From: Zygaena filipendulae
Taxonomy: Eukaryota; Arthropoda; Insecta; Lepidoptera; Zygaenidae
Length of the DNA stretch: 64,000 nt
NCBI GenBank assembly: GCA_907165275.2
Contig: OU015650.1
Span: 12,368,001 to 12,432,000, forward strand
Direction: 5' to 3'
Position numbers and translations under genes: made by a program. A model generated the notes under the pieces. That model had not been told where the DNA came from. It did no database searches and saw only the letters and a list, made by a program, of their open reading frames with translations. Below, one piece after another: positions 10,556 through 21,257 of this stretch (its first letter is position 1; every line of letters starts with the position of its first letter).

Positions 10556-11100
10556 ACCACTGTCTTTATGGGATTACCACTCTCTTTATGGGATTACCAC
10601 TGTGTTTATGGGATTACCACTGTCTTTATGGGATACCATTGTCTTCATAGGATAACCTATGTTTATTTATGTCTTTAATAACCTATATGGTATTATCCTT
10701 TGTGTAACTGTGTGGATTACCATTGTCTGAATGGAGTACCATTATCTTTATGGGATTAGCATTGTCCTCATGGGATACCATTGTCTTTAAGGGATTGCCT
10801 TTGTGTGGTTATTTACCTCTGTGTGATTACGTATATGGGATTGTGTGACTATCAGGGAATTGCCATTGTCTATTTGGGAATGCTTATGTGTAATTGCCCT
10901 TGTGTTATAACCTCTGGGATTGCCATTACCTATGAGTGAGCCTATATGGGATTTACCTATGTGTGATTGTGTATTGCCTGTGTGAGATTGCCTTTGTGTA
11001 ATAGTCTACCTGGGATTACCATTTGCCTATGTCTATATGGGATTACAAATACCATTCTCTCTGTGGAATCGCCTATATGGGATCCTTATCTAAGATCTGT
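10549..11100 (+). repeat. Degenerate 20-bp tandem repeats after the PBS
   Basis: Units like GGGATTACCACTGTCTTTAT are nearly perfect in the first five copies and decay with distance, with variants containing gcctatgtgtgattg. The first unit overlaps the primer-binding site, so the array seems to have grown from it. Confidence 0.75.
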
Positions 11101-12585
11101 TTACGACCATCCTTTATTTACCAATAAATAGTATCATCGTCTTTGTGGGTTATCATAGCCTTTGTGGGATTATCATCGCTTATGTGAGGATAGCTTATAT
11201 GGACTTTAACGACGCTGAAGTAAGCTCTTTCTACTCAAGTGTTTAGATTGCAGGAGTTGCGCTATTACTGCAGGCTGGTTACGCACGTCGTCAAGTTCTA
11301 TCATGACAGTCGACGTCGTTGCTGTCAACACCACTACGCTGCATGCACAGATCTGAATGTGACTATGGTGACAATGCTGCAATTGAGTTTGGTGATAGGC
11401 TCGTGATACCGTCGCCTATTCAAGTAAGGTCTATCCATTACAAAGTGTTAAATGTTGATTTACCTCTCGGTTGTGTTGATCAAAGAACGTGATTTCATTT
11501 CAAAGGTTTCGATACCTTTGTCCATAAAGTGTTTTCGTACCTATTGTATTTCGTGATGTGATGCACACTGCCTTCCTTATATTGTGTTGCTACTTATCTG
11601 TCCGATCATTAGCAAATCCGCAAGGATTACCTACTACTGGTTAAGCTAGTCGCTGGAATTGAGTTCTATTCGTTATCAGTTGTCGATTCCCAATTCTATA
11701 ATTGAGACTTAACCGATCATGCATGTAAAGTGAATCACCGTACACTGTACAGTACTAGTAAATGAGAGTTGTCTGAATTCGAAGACTCGGTTATGTAGTT
11801 CGATCCATTAAGTGGTAGTAAAAATCTTATTTAACTCGATCTAATAAAATTTGAATTGATTTCGAAGGTTTCGATACTTTCGTCTATTATGCCATGTGAC
11901 TACTTAGTTAATGTGTTTTGTAAAGTAATGGGTACCGAATACTGATTCGTTCTTTTAAATATTGTCTCACGTTTATGTAACGCTCTGAGAAAATCAGTTA
12001 TCTACCCACATATCGATTGTCAATGAAGTTTTAATACTCGTAAATTATCCATGTGTGGTATTTTGTAGGGTAGTTGTAGCTTTTCACTACTGCTTTGCAT
12101 ATTTAGTTCGATTCTAAAAATGTGAAATAGATCATTCGTGACGTTATTCGAGTTCTTTGTCAGAATGAATGAACGTTATCATTGGTTTCACTGTGAGATA
12201 TGTTTTTGTGGTTAGGTACGTGGAGGACGTGGTATGTCAGTAATGCCTTAAGTTTAGCAGGTTAACATCGAAAAGATCACATGCTACCGCTGTATATCGC
12301 CTCTCGCTGCTCAACTACGTCTGGTGTTACGAATGGGAGTCACCTGGAGTCAACCTTCGAGTGGTCGTTTATCCGCACCTGCGGAGTAAGATCTGTACTC
12401 TGTACCTGTATTGGTGTACTACAGCTATTTGGTCAACACCAAAAAAAGTGCTCCTGTCTGCTGTCGCTGTGAAGAGTCTGGGCCTATAGCCCCTCACTAC
12501 CAACTGTATCTGGCAGATAGCCGGGCGATCCAGTGGAGCGGCCGGGAGTCTATCATCGAGCTGCCATTCAAGTTGCTGCTAAGCG
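11101..12585 (+). other. Non-coding interior of the LTR element
   Basis: No frame longer than about 80 codons and no retroviral motifs. Two related segments (gatttcatttcaaaggtttcg near 11490 and gaattgatttcgaaggtttc near 11854) suggest an old internal duplication. Confidence 0.6.
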
Positions 12586-13200
12586 GGTTGTCTATCTTGA
12601 CGCCTGTATTACTGGTTGTCTATCTTGACGCCTGTATTACTGATTGTCTATCTTGACGCCTGTATTACTGGTTGTCTATCTTGACGCCTGTATTACTGGT
12701 TGTCTATCTTGACGCCTGAATTACTGGTTGTTTATCTTGATGCCTGTATTACTGGTTGTCTATCTTGACGCCTGTATTACTGGTTGTCTATTTTGACGCC
12801 TGTATTACTGGTTGTCTATCTTGACGCCTGTATTACTGGTTGTCTATCTTGACGCCTGTATTACTGGTTGTCTATCTTGACGCCTGTATTACTGGTTGCC
12901 TATCTTGACGCCTGTATTACTGGTTGTCTATCTTGACGCCTGTATTACTGGTTGTCTATCTCCTTAGTTGCTGGTTGTCTATCTTGACGCCTTAGTTGCT
13001 GGTTGTCTATCTTGACGCCTTAGTTGCTGGTTGTCTATCTTGACGCCTTAGTTGCTGGTTGTCTATCTTGACGCCTTAGTTGCTGGTTGTCTATCTTGAC
13101 GCCTTAGTTGCTGGTTGTCTATCTTGACGCCTTAGTTGCTGGTTGTCTATCTTGACGCCTTAGGTTGCTGGTTGTCTATCTTGACGCATTAGTTGCGGGT
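12586..13200 (+). repeat. 28-bp minisatellite, about 22 units, two variants
   Basis: Units start ggttgtctatcttgacgcc. The first dozen or so end tgtattact; the last nine or so end ttagttgct. The change of variant occurs in one step at about 12950-12980, where a shortened unit (ggttgtctatctccttag) has lost the tgacg core. The units are contiguous without spacers, so this is not a CRISPR array. It gives short spurious open frames. Confidence 0.92.
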
Positions 13201-13430
13201 TATCTGTTTTGTCGAATATTAAGTTATGCGTTATCTATTTTCCACGATTATGTAGTTTGTTTATTTTGACACTTTGTCCTTTATTGTAATTTGAACAAAC
13301 CGATACCTTAAGATTTTTTTTGGATGATTGAATTTACTTTGTCTGGTTTGTCAGAAAGGCCGAACGGTATTTATCCGGTTACGATTTGTTGCAGGACTAC
13401 ACGAGGACGTGTAATTGTCAGTTCTGGCCG

Positions 13431-14026
13431 TGTCGGAGATAGTTCTGTTTTCATTGTTTAATAATACCTATCCACCCTCGGATTGACAAATCAAGTTGGC
13501 ACTTGTTTTGATGTAACCTTTGTTTGTGAAACTGTACTGTTTATTTAATATCAGATGTTATAGTTTAATTATTGTGTGATTCCATTAATCTACAGTGTGA
13601 ATCTTATTTAAGTTACTTTTAGTAATTGGTCATTATAATTTTGTAAACACGTGGCGGGTAGTATCCGCCATTGGACAGAGTTGTTGTGGAGGGAGTGCGC
13701 GGTGGGGACAGTCACTATAAAGTAGCGCGCACTCCTCTGTGCGGCAGTCGATCTTTGGATACGACTCATAGAGCACTCGCTCCCGACAAAACTGTCGGTT
13801 TACTTAATTACTGCCGGTTCACTTAATTACCGTAATCTTAACTATGCCTCCCTTTGTTTGTGGTAAATTATAAAATAAAGATCCATTGTGTTGATTCGTA
13901 AATCACTCTCTTATTATCCCCTAAGAATGGCATTCCCTCATCCTGACCATTAACTACTGATCTCCTGACTAGTTATTGACCGCTCTCTTTGCGCCCATAC
14001 ACCCCGCCTGTTTGCCCGCTGCGACA
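13431..14026 (+). repeat. 3-prime LTR, 596 bp
   Basis: Same length and sequence as the 5-prime LTR, starting TGTCGG and ending GCGACA. The 20 bp before it (gtaattgtcagttctggccg) lack the purine-rich tract that normally primes plus-strand synthesis. Confidence 0.92.
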
Positions 14027-14505
14027 TATATAAATAATCAAGTTACTTACTTTAATTAAATATAAATAATTAATAGTTAGTACATAAATAATAGGCATTG
14101 TTTAATAATTATAATTTCCAAGTAAATAATTGACTTTATAACGTACTGATAACCATAACTCACGCTTGACCTTGCATTAGGCCGTATATGACTGTACGAT
14201 GTGCACTCTTCGCGCTCTACCTTCAAAACGGTTGGTCGTATGAAAAAAAAGTTTAAACAAAAGTTGTAGGGAATTTTATAGCCTACAACTTTTATAATAA
14301 ATGCAAATCTCATTTAACCGATAGGAAGCCAGATATTCGCGAAAAACCGATTTTTGTGACCTTTGACCTTGAATATCTTGAGACGCGGACACGATAACGA
14401 TTGTGACTTTTGAGACAACATTTAGAATGACAAAACAAAGGTTCATACCAATTTGCAGCTTATTATCTTTCATTCCGAGGTGAAAGCCCTAATATGACTG
14501 GGCTA
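14027..14505 (-). repeat. Outer piece of right inverted arm
   Basis: Reverse complement of 8878-9365. The predicted minus-strand peptides at 14077-14313 and 14276-14473 are identical to those of the left arm on the plus strand. The first four bases are the target duplication of the LTR element. Confidence 0.85.
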
Positions 14506-14561
14506 TAAAGTGATTAGGACACCCGTATTTGTTCTTAAAGTTTATGGCAACTCTATGGGGC

Positions 14562-14720
14562 ATAGAGTTGCCACCTTTTTTGGAAGAAAAATTAAATTCA
14601 TATTCAAAATATTAAAGTGATTTTGGGGATATTCGGGAAAAATATAGTACATAGGTAATTCAAATATATATTTAATCATATAGTATTTTTCGTACTGTAT
14701 TGCTTTACAAGTTTTACAAC
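14562..14720. mobile_element. Degraded relative of the 2331-2691 MITE
   Basis: Shares gagttgccaccttttttgga, the aaatatagtac motifs and tagtatttttcgtact with the element at 2331-2691, but no right end could be found. Confidence 0.5.
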
Positions 14721-14876
14721 AGATTAAAATATATAAAATACTTCGACTAACTCGAAATGTCGTTAGTATTATAGCACAGGTTGTCAGAATGCGTGCTGAT
14801 GAAGGGTCCTCCGACCTCCGGCTAGCTTGAGTGTCAGTGAAATGAGACTCTTGTTTATATTGTTAACTAGCTGTGC

Positions 14877-15050
14877 CCCGCGGTGTCACCCGCGGCCGCG
14901 TGTGTTTCGGAATTCCTGCAGGAACTTTTTTTTTTCTAAAATAAAAGTAGCCTAAGTTACTCCTTATAACACCAGCTATCTGCTAGTGAAAGTCTCGTTA
15001 AAAATCGGTCCAGCCATTTCAGAGATTAGCCGGAACGAACAGACAGAATT
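14877..15050 (-). mobile_element. Helitron-like element, second subfamily, minus strand
   Basis: Starts CTAG, then CTGTGCCCCGCGG. Its body (agcctaagttactcctta, tctcgttaaaaatcggtcca) matches the copy at 2726-2860. An A/T-rich slip at 14927-14945 interrupts it. Confidence 0.75.
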
Positions 15051-16176
15051 TTTTTATTATTTTTATGTAAGTACTGTAGGTATGTATATATACTTTCATA
15101 TGCATTTAGTGAAAAGCTGCTAAAAGGTTTCAAGGTTAATAAAGACATATCTGAAAGAACCACCAACACACGTACCTACAGTAAGAATTATTAAATAAAA
15201 GCTACCTACAACCTAAGAATTTCAAACTGAAATAGCAAAATTACACGAAGAAAAACGTAAGTTTGAGGTTTTCATAAAAAGAGGGCATTATAATATTTTA
15301 GCGGGATTCAAACAGCTTCATCACAATTCGTACACATGACCCAAAACATACCCAAAAGTTAACAAGATGTCCGTGAATGGCTGTTAGTGACCGTTCAGGG
15401 GGAAAAAGTAATGCTAGTTTTCGAGATCCAGCCATCCTTGAAACGAAACCTTTTATACTTGTTCCTGAAAGCCGATCGCGCAATTTTTAAACGATACTAC
15501 CAAAACAGAACCGTGAAATGTCACATATTTGTTTTTTTTTTATTTCGTTAGATTTTGACACTCGTTCAAGTTCCGTTAAATGTAATCATCATCTAAATAA
15601 GAGTGAAATACATAAAAAATTATATAATTTTTTTTTATTATATTTGACGTTTCAACGGTCGTTTAAAATCATTCAGATCCTAAACAGCGCGATTGCCTCA
15701 TTTTATCAATGCCTCATGGTAGACAAAAAAAAACATTACGCCAGGTAGGTACAAAACAGAATGGTTTAGGATCTGATTGACTTTTTCGTTTTTTTATAAC
15801 AGATGGCGTTGAAAAAAGCTGCACGGGTAACGAAATAACGGCAAGTATTGCTTACATACCGACATACAAAATACATAATATGTAAGTAATTTATTTTCCG
15901 CGTGTCGTTGAGTTACGGGCACCATTTATGTAGTTCAATCTGGCCCTCATGAGCCATTACGAATGCTGACTAGATAACGTTTCCCGTCCATGCACTAACA
16001 AGATTAAAACCTTGCTGTGTGTTATTCAGTACCTCTTCCCTGTTAGTTTCTACAAGAGCCAGCGTGTAATTTATAAATTAATTACAGCAACGGTTTTATA
16101 AGCTGGATTAATGCAGCAAAATGAGTAAACTTGATTAACATAATTCAGCACTATTTCTTCACTACAAATTATAAAA
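15051..16176. other. Gene-free stretch
   Basis: No gene supported. The 61- and 76-codon open frames at 15298-15483 and 15518-15748 have no motif and an AT-rich composition like the surroundings. Confidence 0.45.
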
Positions 16177-16420
16177 AAAAGTCCTCCGAGGCGTCTGTCT
16201 GTCAGTCTGTTCGCGATAAACTCAAAAACTACTGACATGCGGTTTTCACCACTGTATTATTATAGAGTAATTTACGAGGGATTTGTCGAGTGTCAGAAAA
16301 AGTAGCATTAACTTTTGCATACGTTGTTAGTGGTACAGACAAGGACATAGGGTACTTTTGTCCCCGAAAACCCGCGGGATCTTTGAAATTAACGCGGGTG
16401 AAACCACGGGGACCAGCTAG
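16177..16420 (+). mobile_element. Helitron-like element, cgcgtctgtctg subfamily
   Basis: The 5-prime part (gtcctccgaggcgtctgtct, gcgataaactcaaaaactac) differs from the main family, while the last 90 bp (gacatagggtact...GGGTGAAACCACGGGGACCAGCTAG) are the shared tail. Confidence 0.8.
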
Positions 16421-16444
16421 TTCATATATAAATTAGAATGAAGA

Positions 16445-16642
16445 TCCTTACTTATAAATGCGAAAGTGAGTTTGTTTGTTTGTTAGTTGTTACGCTTTTA
16501 CGCTTAAACGACTCAACCGATCATCATGAAATTTTGCACACACGTTTTCAAGGATACAGAAAGGGACATAAGGTACCTTTTGTCCCGGAATTCCCGCGGG
16601 AACTCCGAAATTAACGCGGGTGAAACCGCGGGGAACAGCTAT
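16445..16642 (+). mobile_element. Helitron-like element, main family, near full length
   Basis: Starts TCCTTACTTATAAATGCG and carries every family block through CCCGCGGGAACTCCG to CGGGGAACAGCTAT. The final G of CTAG is changed. It lies 24 bp downstream of another copy on the same strand. Confidence 0.85.
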
Positions 16643-17415
16643 AGTTATTAATAAAGGTACAAAAATGGAAAAGTGTATGCAGTGTACATAAAATACGCAT
16701 GTAACAACCTATATTCCTTTCTTGACATACAATAAATAAATGTTGTGCTCGTTGCCACATTCTTTTGCATCACTTCCGTGGAACTCCCGCCCGTCACTTC
16801 CGTTGTCAGCTAAAGTTTAACACTCGACTCTTTTGGCAACAAGAAGTAAAACTTCAGTAATTTAGTAAAGTTTTCGGCTCCAATTACGCTTGGAAAATAA
16901 AAGCGAGGTGCGAATTTAAACAAAGAATTTTCTCACTTAATTAGTAGGGAAAATATTGCACCCTTTACAGGTCAAAAAAAAACTTAAACTCGGTGGTGTA
17001 ATCAATCAAATGTTGGCGGCACAGAACAGAAAATAACAGATAGAAGCGACATCAATATGGCTTAGTATGAAAACACATGAAAACCAGTTCCACCGGGTGA
17101 TTTTCGCACACAAAACTATTCATCACGCAAATATTCGTTAACGTAAAGAAATAATTATAATAAACTCTTTAAGGTTGTTTTTACTAAGTCACTGTTTTAA
17201 AATTCAGAGTTTTGCGAACATTGTGGTGAATATACTTGGGATGGCAGCAAAAGAAGTTTTGGACAAGTTAGAGCATTTGCTCTAACTTCCTTTGCAACGG
17301 TAGCGCGCCTGCCCCGCTTACATGTCCTCTCTAGTTAATTTATTTTCTTTGTAAATACATATATGTATATCTCTCGTGTTTAGGGATCGGGAACTGTTTA
17401 TTGTACCAGGATAAA
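16643..17415. other. Gene-free stretch
   Basis: AT-rich. A small inverted repeat (gttagagcatttgctctaac, 17267-17286) is the only structure noticed. Confidence 0.45.
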
Positions 17416-17420
17416 GTACT

Positions 17421-17953
17421 TTTCATTACTCATACTCGGAAAGTAGGTCTGAAGTTGCCTGAGAAGCGGGTTGAAAGTAACCCTTTTCAGCCCTAGGGAG
17501 AATCGCTTTCAACTGACAACTGTCAAATTATTAAAAAAAAACTAGGTCTATTTTCACATTTCTATTGAACCATGTTTCAACTTTCTATACAGCCAGCGCG
17601 ATGTAAAATTGAAATAACGTAAAGTTTAAGTAGGTATTAATTAAAATAAAATTCACTCACTTTTTCTTAAGCTAATTCCTATTTATATTTTTTTATTTTT
17701 TTTAATTAATTCTTAATAATTGAAGAAAATATTTTTTTTAGGTCGCCACAATGTAAATAAAAAATACTGGCTGAATAGCTAGCCGGCCAAAGAAAAAGAA
17801 ATAGGTGGGAAAGTGTCAAGCGACTATCCGATCTTCACTCATTTTTTCCTTAGCTAATTCCTATTTTTATTTTGACTTTCCTTGCATTCGTAATGAAAAG
17901 CACAGTGTTATCCTCGGGAGAAAGACTTTTACTTTCACCCCTAGGATAACAAT
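17421..17953. mobile_element. 533-bp non-coding element, copy 1, GTACT duplication
   Basis: Flanked by GTACT on both sides (17416-17420 and 17954-17958). Ends are tttcattactcatactcgg and cccctaggataacaat. A second copy sits at 26733-27335 and matches almost base for base, which fixes the borders. Near both ends are gaaagtaacc/tttcac and cctaggg-type motifs in opposite orientation, a loose inverted-repeat structure. No frame of useful length. Confidence 0.8.
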
Positions 17954-17958
17954 GTACT

Positions 17959-18564
17959 ATTAAATTTTAAGTCAGGTCATAAGCTACCAACACGCTTTCA
18001 TTTAAATCAAGTAGTGTTTGTTTGTGACGCGTTCTAACACACGGAGAGAAAAATTCAGAAAATTATCAAAATGCCTCCAGTCATTTATATTGCACGCTGC
18101 CTACTAATATTTTTTTAAATGTTTAGACAGATTTATTATAATATTGCATTAATTATAATTAGCCTACAGCCACAACGAGCAATGGGAATTGTATAATATT
18201 TGAATTTGAGTGAATTTGAATTCGCTTCAAGAGATAAACTCGTAAATAAACTGTTCTCGAAATTACCCTACTTCAAACATTTTTTAAACGGTTTGACGAA
18301 TTTGTGTAAAGCCCGTATTCTTGGTTATCATTCAATTTCACCGTGTACTGAACGAAATGGAAAACCTCAGCGAAAATAAGTAGGTATGACACGGAAAATC
18401 CATTTTGAAGCTCATTGATATAACGTGAAAGTTTTTAAACCGTTTAAACCGTTTATGTTGATAGACAATTGTTTATTGTAAGCCAGCTGTAAGTGCTAAA
18501 GTATATTTATTCGTTGTTATTTCCAATTTCGCTAGATACCTACTTCAAGAATATCAACAAACTG
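17959..18564. other. Gene-free stretch
   Basis: No gene or repeat edge seen. Short local repeats such as gaatttgagtgaatttgaat (18202-18221) and accgtttaaaccgtttatg (18440-18458). Confidence 0.45.
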
Positions 18565-18685
18565 AATTTCGCACTCGTTGCGGAATTCATGTGAAATGGA
18601 ATTTCAAAAATACTTTTTCACTCAATGGCATGCGAATCTTGCGATTCCGTGTGTGAAAAGTAATTCGAACGATTCAAAAATACGG
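18565..18685 (+). mobile_element. Half copy of the gaatcgctcgaatt MITE
   Basis: Contains the right half (gcgaatcttgcgattccgtg, aagtaattcgaacgattc, aaaaata) but not the left arm. It abuts the next MITE directly. Confidence 0.6.
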
Positions 18686-18690
18686 CACCT

Positions 18691-18911
18691 GGGCCCTTAT
18701 TCACTATGACCAACAACATTCCATGACGCGCGTCCCAAAAACACAATCCCAAACGCTCCAGATGCAAAAATATAAGAAATTTATATTATTTTTGACAAAA
18801 GAAACGTAAATGTATTTTTTTAAAGTGAAACTTCTTTGAACACGAGGGAAAAGCAATTTAAGTGGCGCCTTATCTTAGCGCGACGCGTTACGGTCATAGT
18901 GAATAAGGACC
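18691..18911. mobile_element. MITE with GGGCCCTTATTCAC ends (copy 1)
   Basis: The left end gggcccttattcactatgac mirrors the right end gtcatagtgaataaggacc. A diverged copy in the opposite direction lies at 37175-37376. CG-rich subterminal motifs (tgacgcgcgtcc, gcgcgacgcgtta) occur in both. Confidence 0.7.
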
Positions 18912-20478
18912 ATGATGTTATCTAAAATAGGACTTTTTTTATCTAAGTTAGAACATCCTAGACTCGTATCTCTGGGTTGTGTAGGTACTGTTCAAACTTC
19001 GAATCAAAACTACAATGGGTGAAAAGTGAATAAAAGCATCAAGAAGACACCGGTCCTTTTACTAACTAGGAAAAAGGTAGTAAGTATTTGAAGCAGTACC
19101 ATAAAAGCTTGTAAGTACTTATAAAGTCCACCGTACTGCACTAGGTTCGTATTGTGGACTATCATTCCTCCTGCCAGGATAGATCTGTGCTCTAGGGCTG
19201 CAGGTGGACTGAAAAAATGTAGAGATGTTCCATAGACAAAGCTTTTTCAATTTCAATTCAATTCAATTTTATTCATTCTGAATCGCCGACAGCCTTTAAA
19301 AATTTGAGCAGTCTGTGTAAAGGGACTCAGAACTCATTAGCCCTTCCTCTTCAATTACGAGCTTGTTCTTTAGTTCATGATGAATTTCGAGAAAACTAAT
19401 TATCATGCGAAACAATATGTCTTGTAAACTCAAACACGATGGCTGGCTTGGGTGAGAATAATAGCCGAGTCTAATTACTTTCGGTCCTCTTGAAGAGCGA
19501 ACGTCGGTCGAGACATGACCTTGTTTGACCCTCATTCACTAGGACCACAACACGTCGCGTTACGATTACATATTATTATGTGCCAGGAAAATCGTTTTCC
19601 TCGCGTACCAAAGGATATTATGTGACTTTTTGCCATCGTTCAACTTGGAATTATGTTACAAACACGAACGGAATAATAGTGTTGTTGTTCAAAGTGAACC
19701 AGGACCTTTGTTTTATTATGTGTCACCAATCACCGTATTTTTAATGATGGCTTCGTTTATTTTTTATTTATTTATTTATTGTTTTGTTATAAGGCAACAT
19801 GGGCCCATGTTTCCACAAGCTTTTTCTTTTTACATGACGAAATGCACGTTTTGAGTGTCTTATTCTTACTCGAGCTTAGACCGGCCTGCACCCCAGCAGT
19901 AGGGAGTTATGGGGGCAGTTTATTTACCAAACAATACTTTTCTCAAACAAACAAGGACTGGATTTTCTAAGAACAAAGTATTGATTTGTGTTCTCGATGT
20001 TGGCTCGGTCATTATTTACCATCACGATTTATGTGACAAGTGTGCGAAAGTTGCGGCAAACGATATCTGGGGGAAATATAATGTGATTATTATACTATTT
20101 AAGGTGCTTGTATGACGGCTACAAGCACTCGCCACTTCCATAGATCATTCAATACGACTTTTATTTATCCTATTCTACATAATATAGAATAGGATCTATA
20201 CATATAATAAAATAGTAACAGGTTGATGTCTGTACATGTGAGATAAATAAGAAAAAATAACTTTAGGCGACTCTATGAGTGATATAGGAGCCAAAATAGC
20301 GTTTTTAGAATTTTTGTCTGTCTGTCTGTTTGTATTCGTGCTACGCAACTACTGCTGCACCAAATTGAATGCGATTTTTTTGTTGTATTGCAAGGGATCT
20401 AACTTAGATAAGTACTCATGTTTCGATTTCTTCGAAATTCCATCTGGAACTCGAGATATTTAAAAAAAATGCTGGTCA
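18912..20478. other. Gene-free stretch
   Basis: Holds an AATTC-rich microsatellite-like tract (19249-19272), a possible degraded piece of the 18691 MITE family near 19532-19565, and a hairpin cctattctacataatatagaatagg at 20168-20193. A 79-codon minus-strand frame at 19296-19535 has a balanced composition, but I recognise no motif and call it uninformative. Confidence 0.4.
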
Positions 20479-20614
20479 TCCTAATACTAATTTTACAAAA
20501 GTGTAGATGTTTGTTACTCAATCACGCAAAAACAGCTGAACTGATTTGGATGAAATTTGGCATGCACGTTTTCAGGGGTACAGAGAAGGACATAAGACCG
20601 CGGGGCACAGCTAG
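20479..20614 (+). mobile_element. Helitron-like element with internal deletion
   Basis: A|TCCTAATACTAATTTTAC start; the body (ttgttactcaatcacgcaaa, tacagagaaggacataag) jumps directly to accgcggggcacagCTAG|T. About 60 bp of the tail, including the first CCGCGG of the terminal stem, is missing. Confidence 0.8.
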
Positions 20615-21257
20615 TAAATAATATTTTTGGAAATATTCTAGCTGTTTTCAAACCTGACAACAAGAAACTACTACAGAAGTATTACAAAAAGTGTGTTTAT
20701 CCAATTTATAAAAAAAGGTGCGTTTATTTTCGATATCCATACATACTTACTAATATTATTATTAATGCGAAAGTAACTCCGTCTGGCGCCTATTCTCTGT
20801 CCAAAAATTCCCTCATCACCCGTGTTACTGGCATATGTCAGTGTCAGTAATATTTCCAGCTGGTAATTATTTTTATTCGTGTTACTATATTATATGACTG
20901 CTCCTTGTAACATGATGTTCTGTCGCAAAAAAGATCGCTAAGCAACAAAGCCTATATACCGACCTACATGGTGTATGGTTTTTAAACGTATTCAAGGAGT
21001 ATTCGATTCTTATCTGAAATATCTAAAAAACATAATGCTGTTTTAGTACCTACCTGAGGCACCTACCTCAGAAGAATAACTAAAGCATAGAAGTAACCTA
21101 AATTTAACTAATATAGTCGTCTCTGTTTTTTCTTCTGAGGTACCTACTTATCTCGCTGACAGATCGTCAAACGATCGAAAATCGGCAGATCAAATGTAAA
21201 GGTACTGTATAGTCGTATTTTTTATTAAAAAAATGATGTGGTGTCGTGGGACACCAG
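20615..21257. other. Gene-free stretch with Helitron start and small inverted repeat
   Basis: A Helitron 5-prime scrap (acttactaatattattatta, 20747-20766) is visible. The segment 21057-21151 is bounded by an inverted acctcagaagaa / ttcttctgaggt pair. Confidence 0.45.

Larger units (their letters stand above)
9946..14026 (+). mobile_element. Non-coding LTR retroelement (LARD-like)
   Basis: A 4,081-bp element: 596-bp LTR, 2,889-bp interior, 596-bp LTR. LTRs begin TGTCGG and end GCGACA. The target duplication is TATA (9942-9945 and 14027-14030). Joining the two flanks with one TATA reproduces the uninterrupted left arm exactly, so 4 bp is certain. A primer-binding site follows the 5-prime LTR. 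The interior has no gag, protease, reverse transcriptase or integrase frame, so it must have been moved by proteins of another element. The 4-bp duplication and tRNA-Leu-type primer site suggest a Ty3/Gypsy-type partner (inference). No clear polypurine tract lies before the 3-prime LTR, which is odd. Confidence 0.9.
8878..14505. mobile_element. Long-TIR DNA element, split by an LTR retroelement
   Basis: The left arm 8878-9443 is the inverted copy of 9864-9945 joined to 14027-14505. The outermost 18 bp (TAGCCCAGTCATATTAGG) are shared inverted, followed by a short spacer that differs (15 versus 6 bp), and then the arms read essentially identically from ACCTCGG inward. TAA flanks both ends (8875-8877 and 14506-14508). 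Without the LTR insertion the element would be about 1.55 kb: two arms of about 570 bp around a 420-bp core with the end of a protein. This suggests an internally deleted, non-autonomous copy of a larger transposon. The superfamily is not identified; the TAA duplication hints at, but does not prove, a Harbinger-type transposase. Confidence 0.8.

Noticed and set aside
12586..13200. Regular 28-bp repeats resembling a CRISPR array
   Set aside because: The units are contiguous with no spacers and lie inside a eukaryotic retroelement.
19296..19535. 79-codon minus-strand frame with fairly balanced composition
   Set aside because: No recognisable motif, no splice context and no repeat or homologue within the window; not enough to call a gene.
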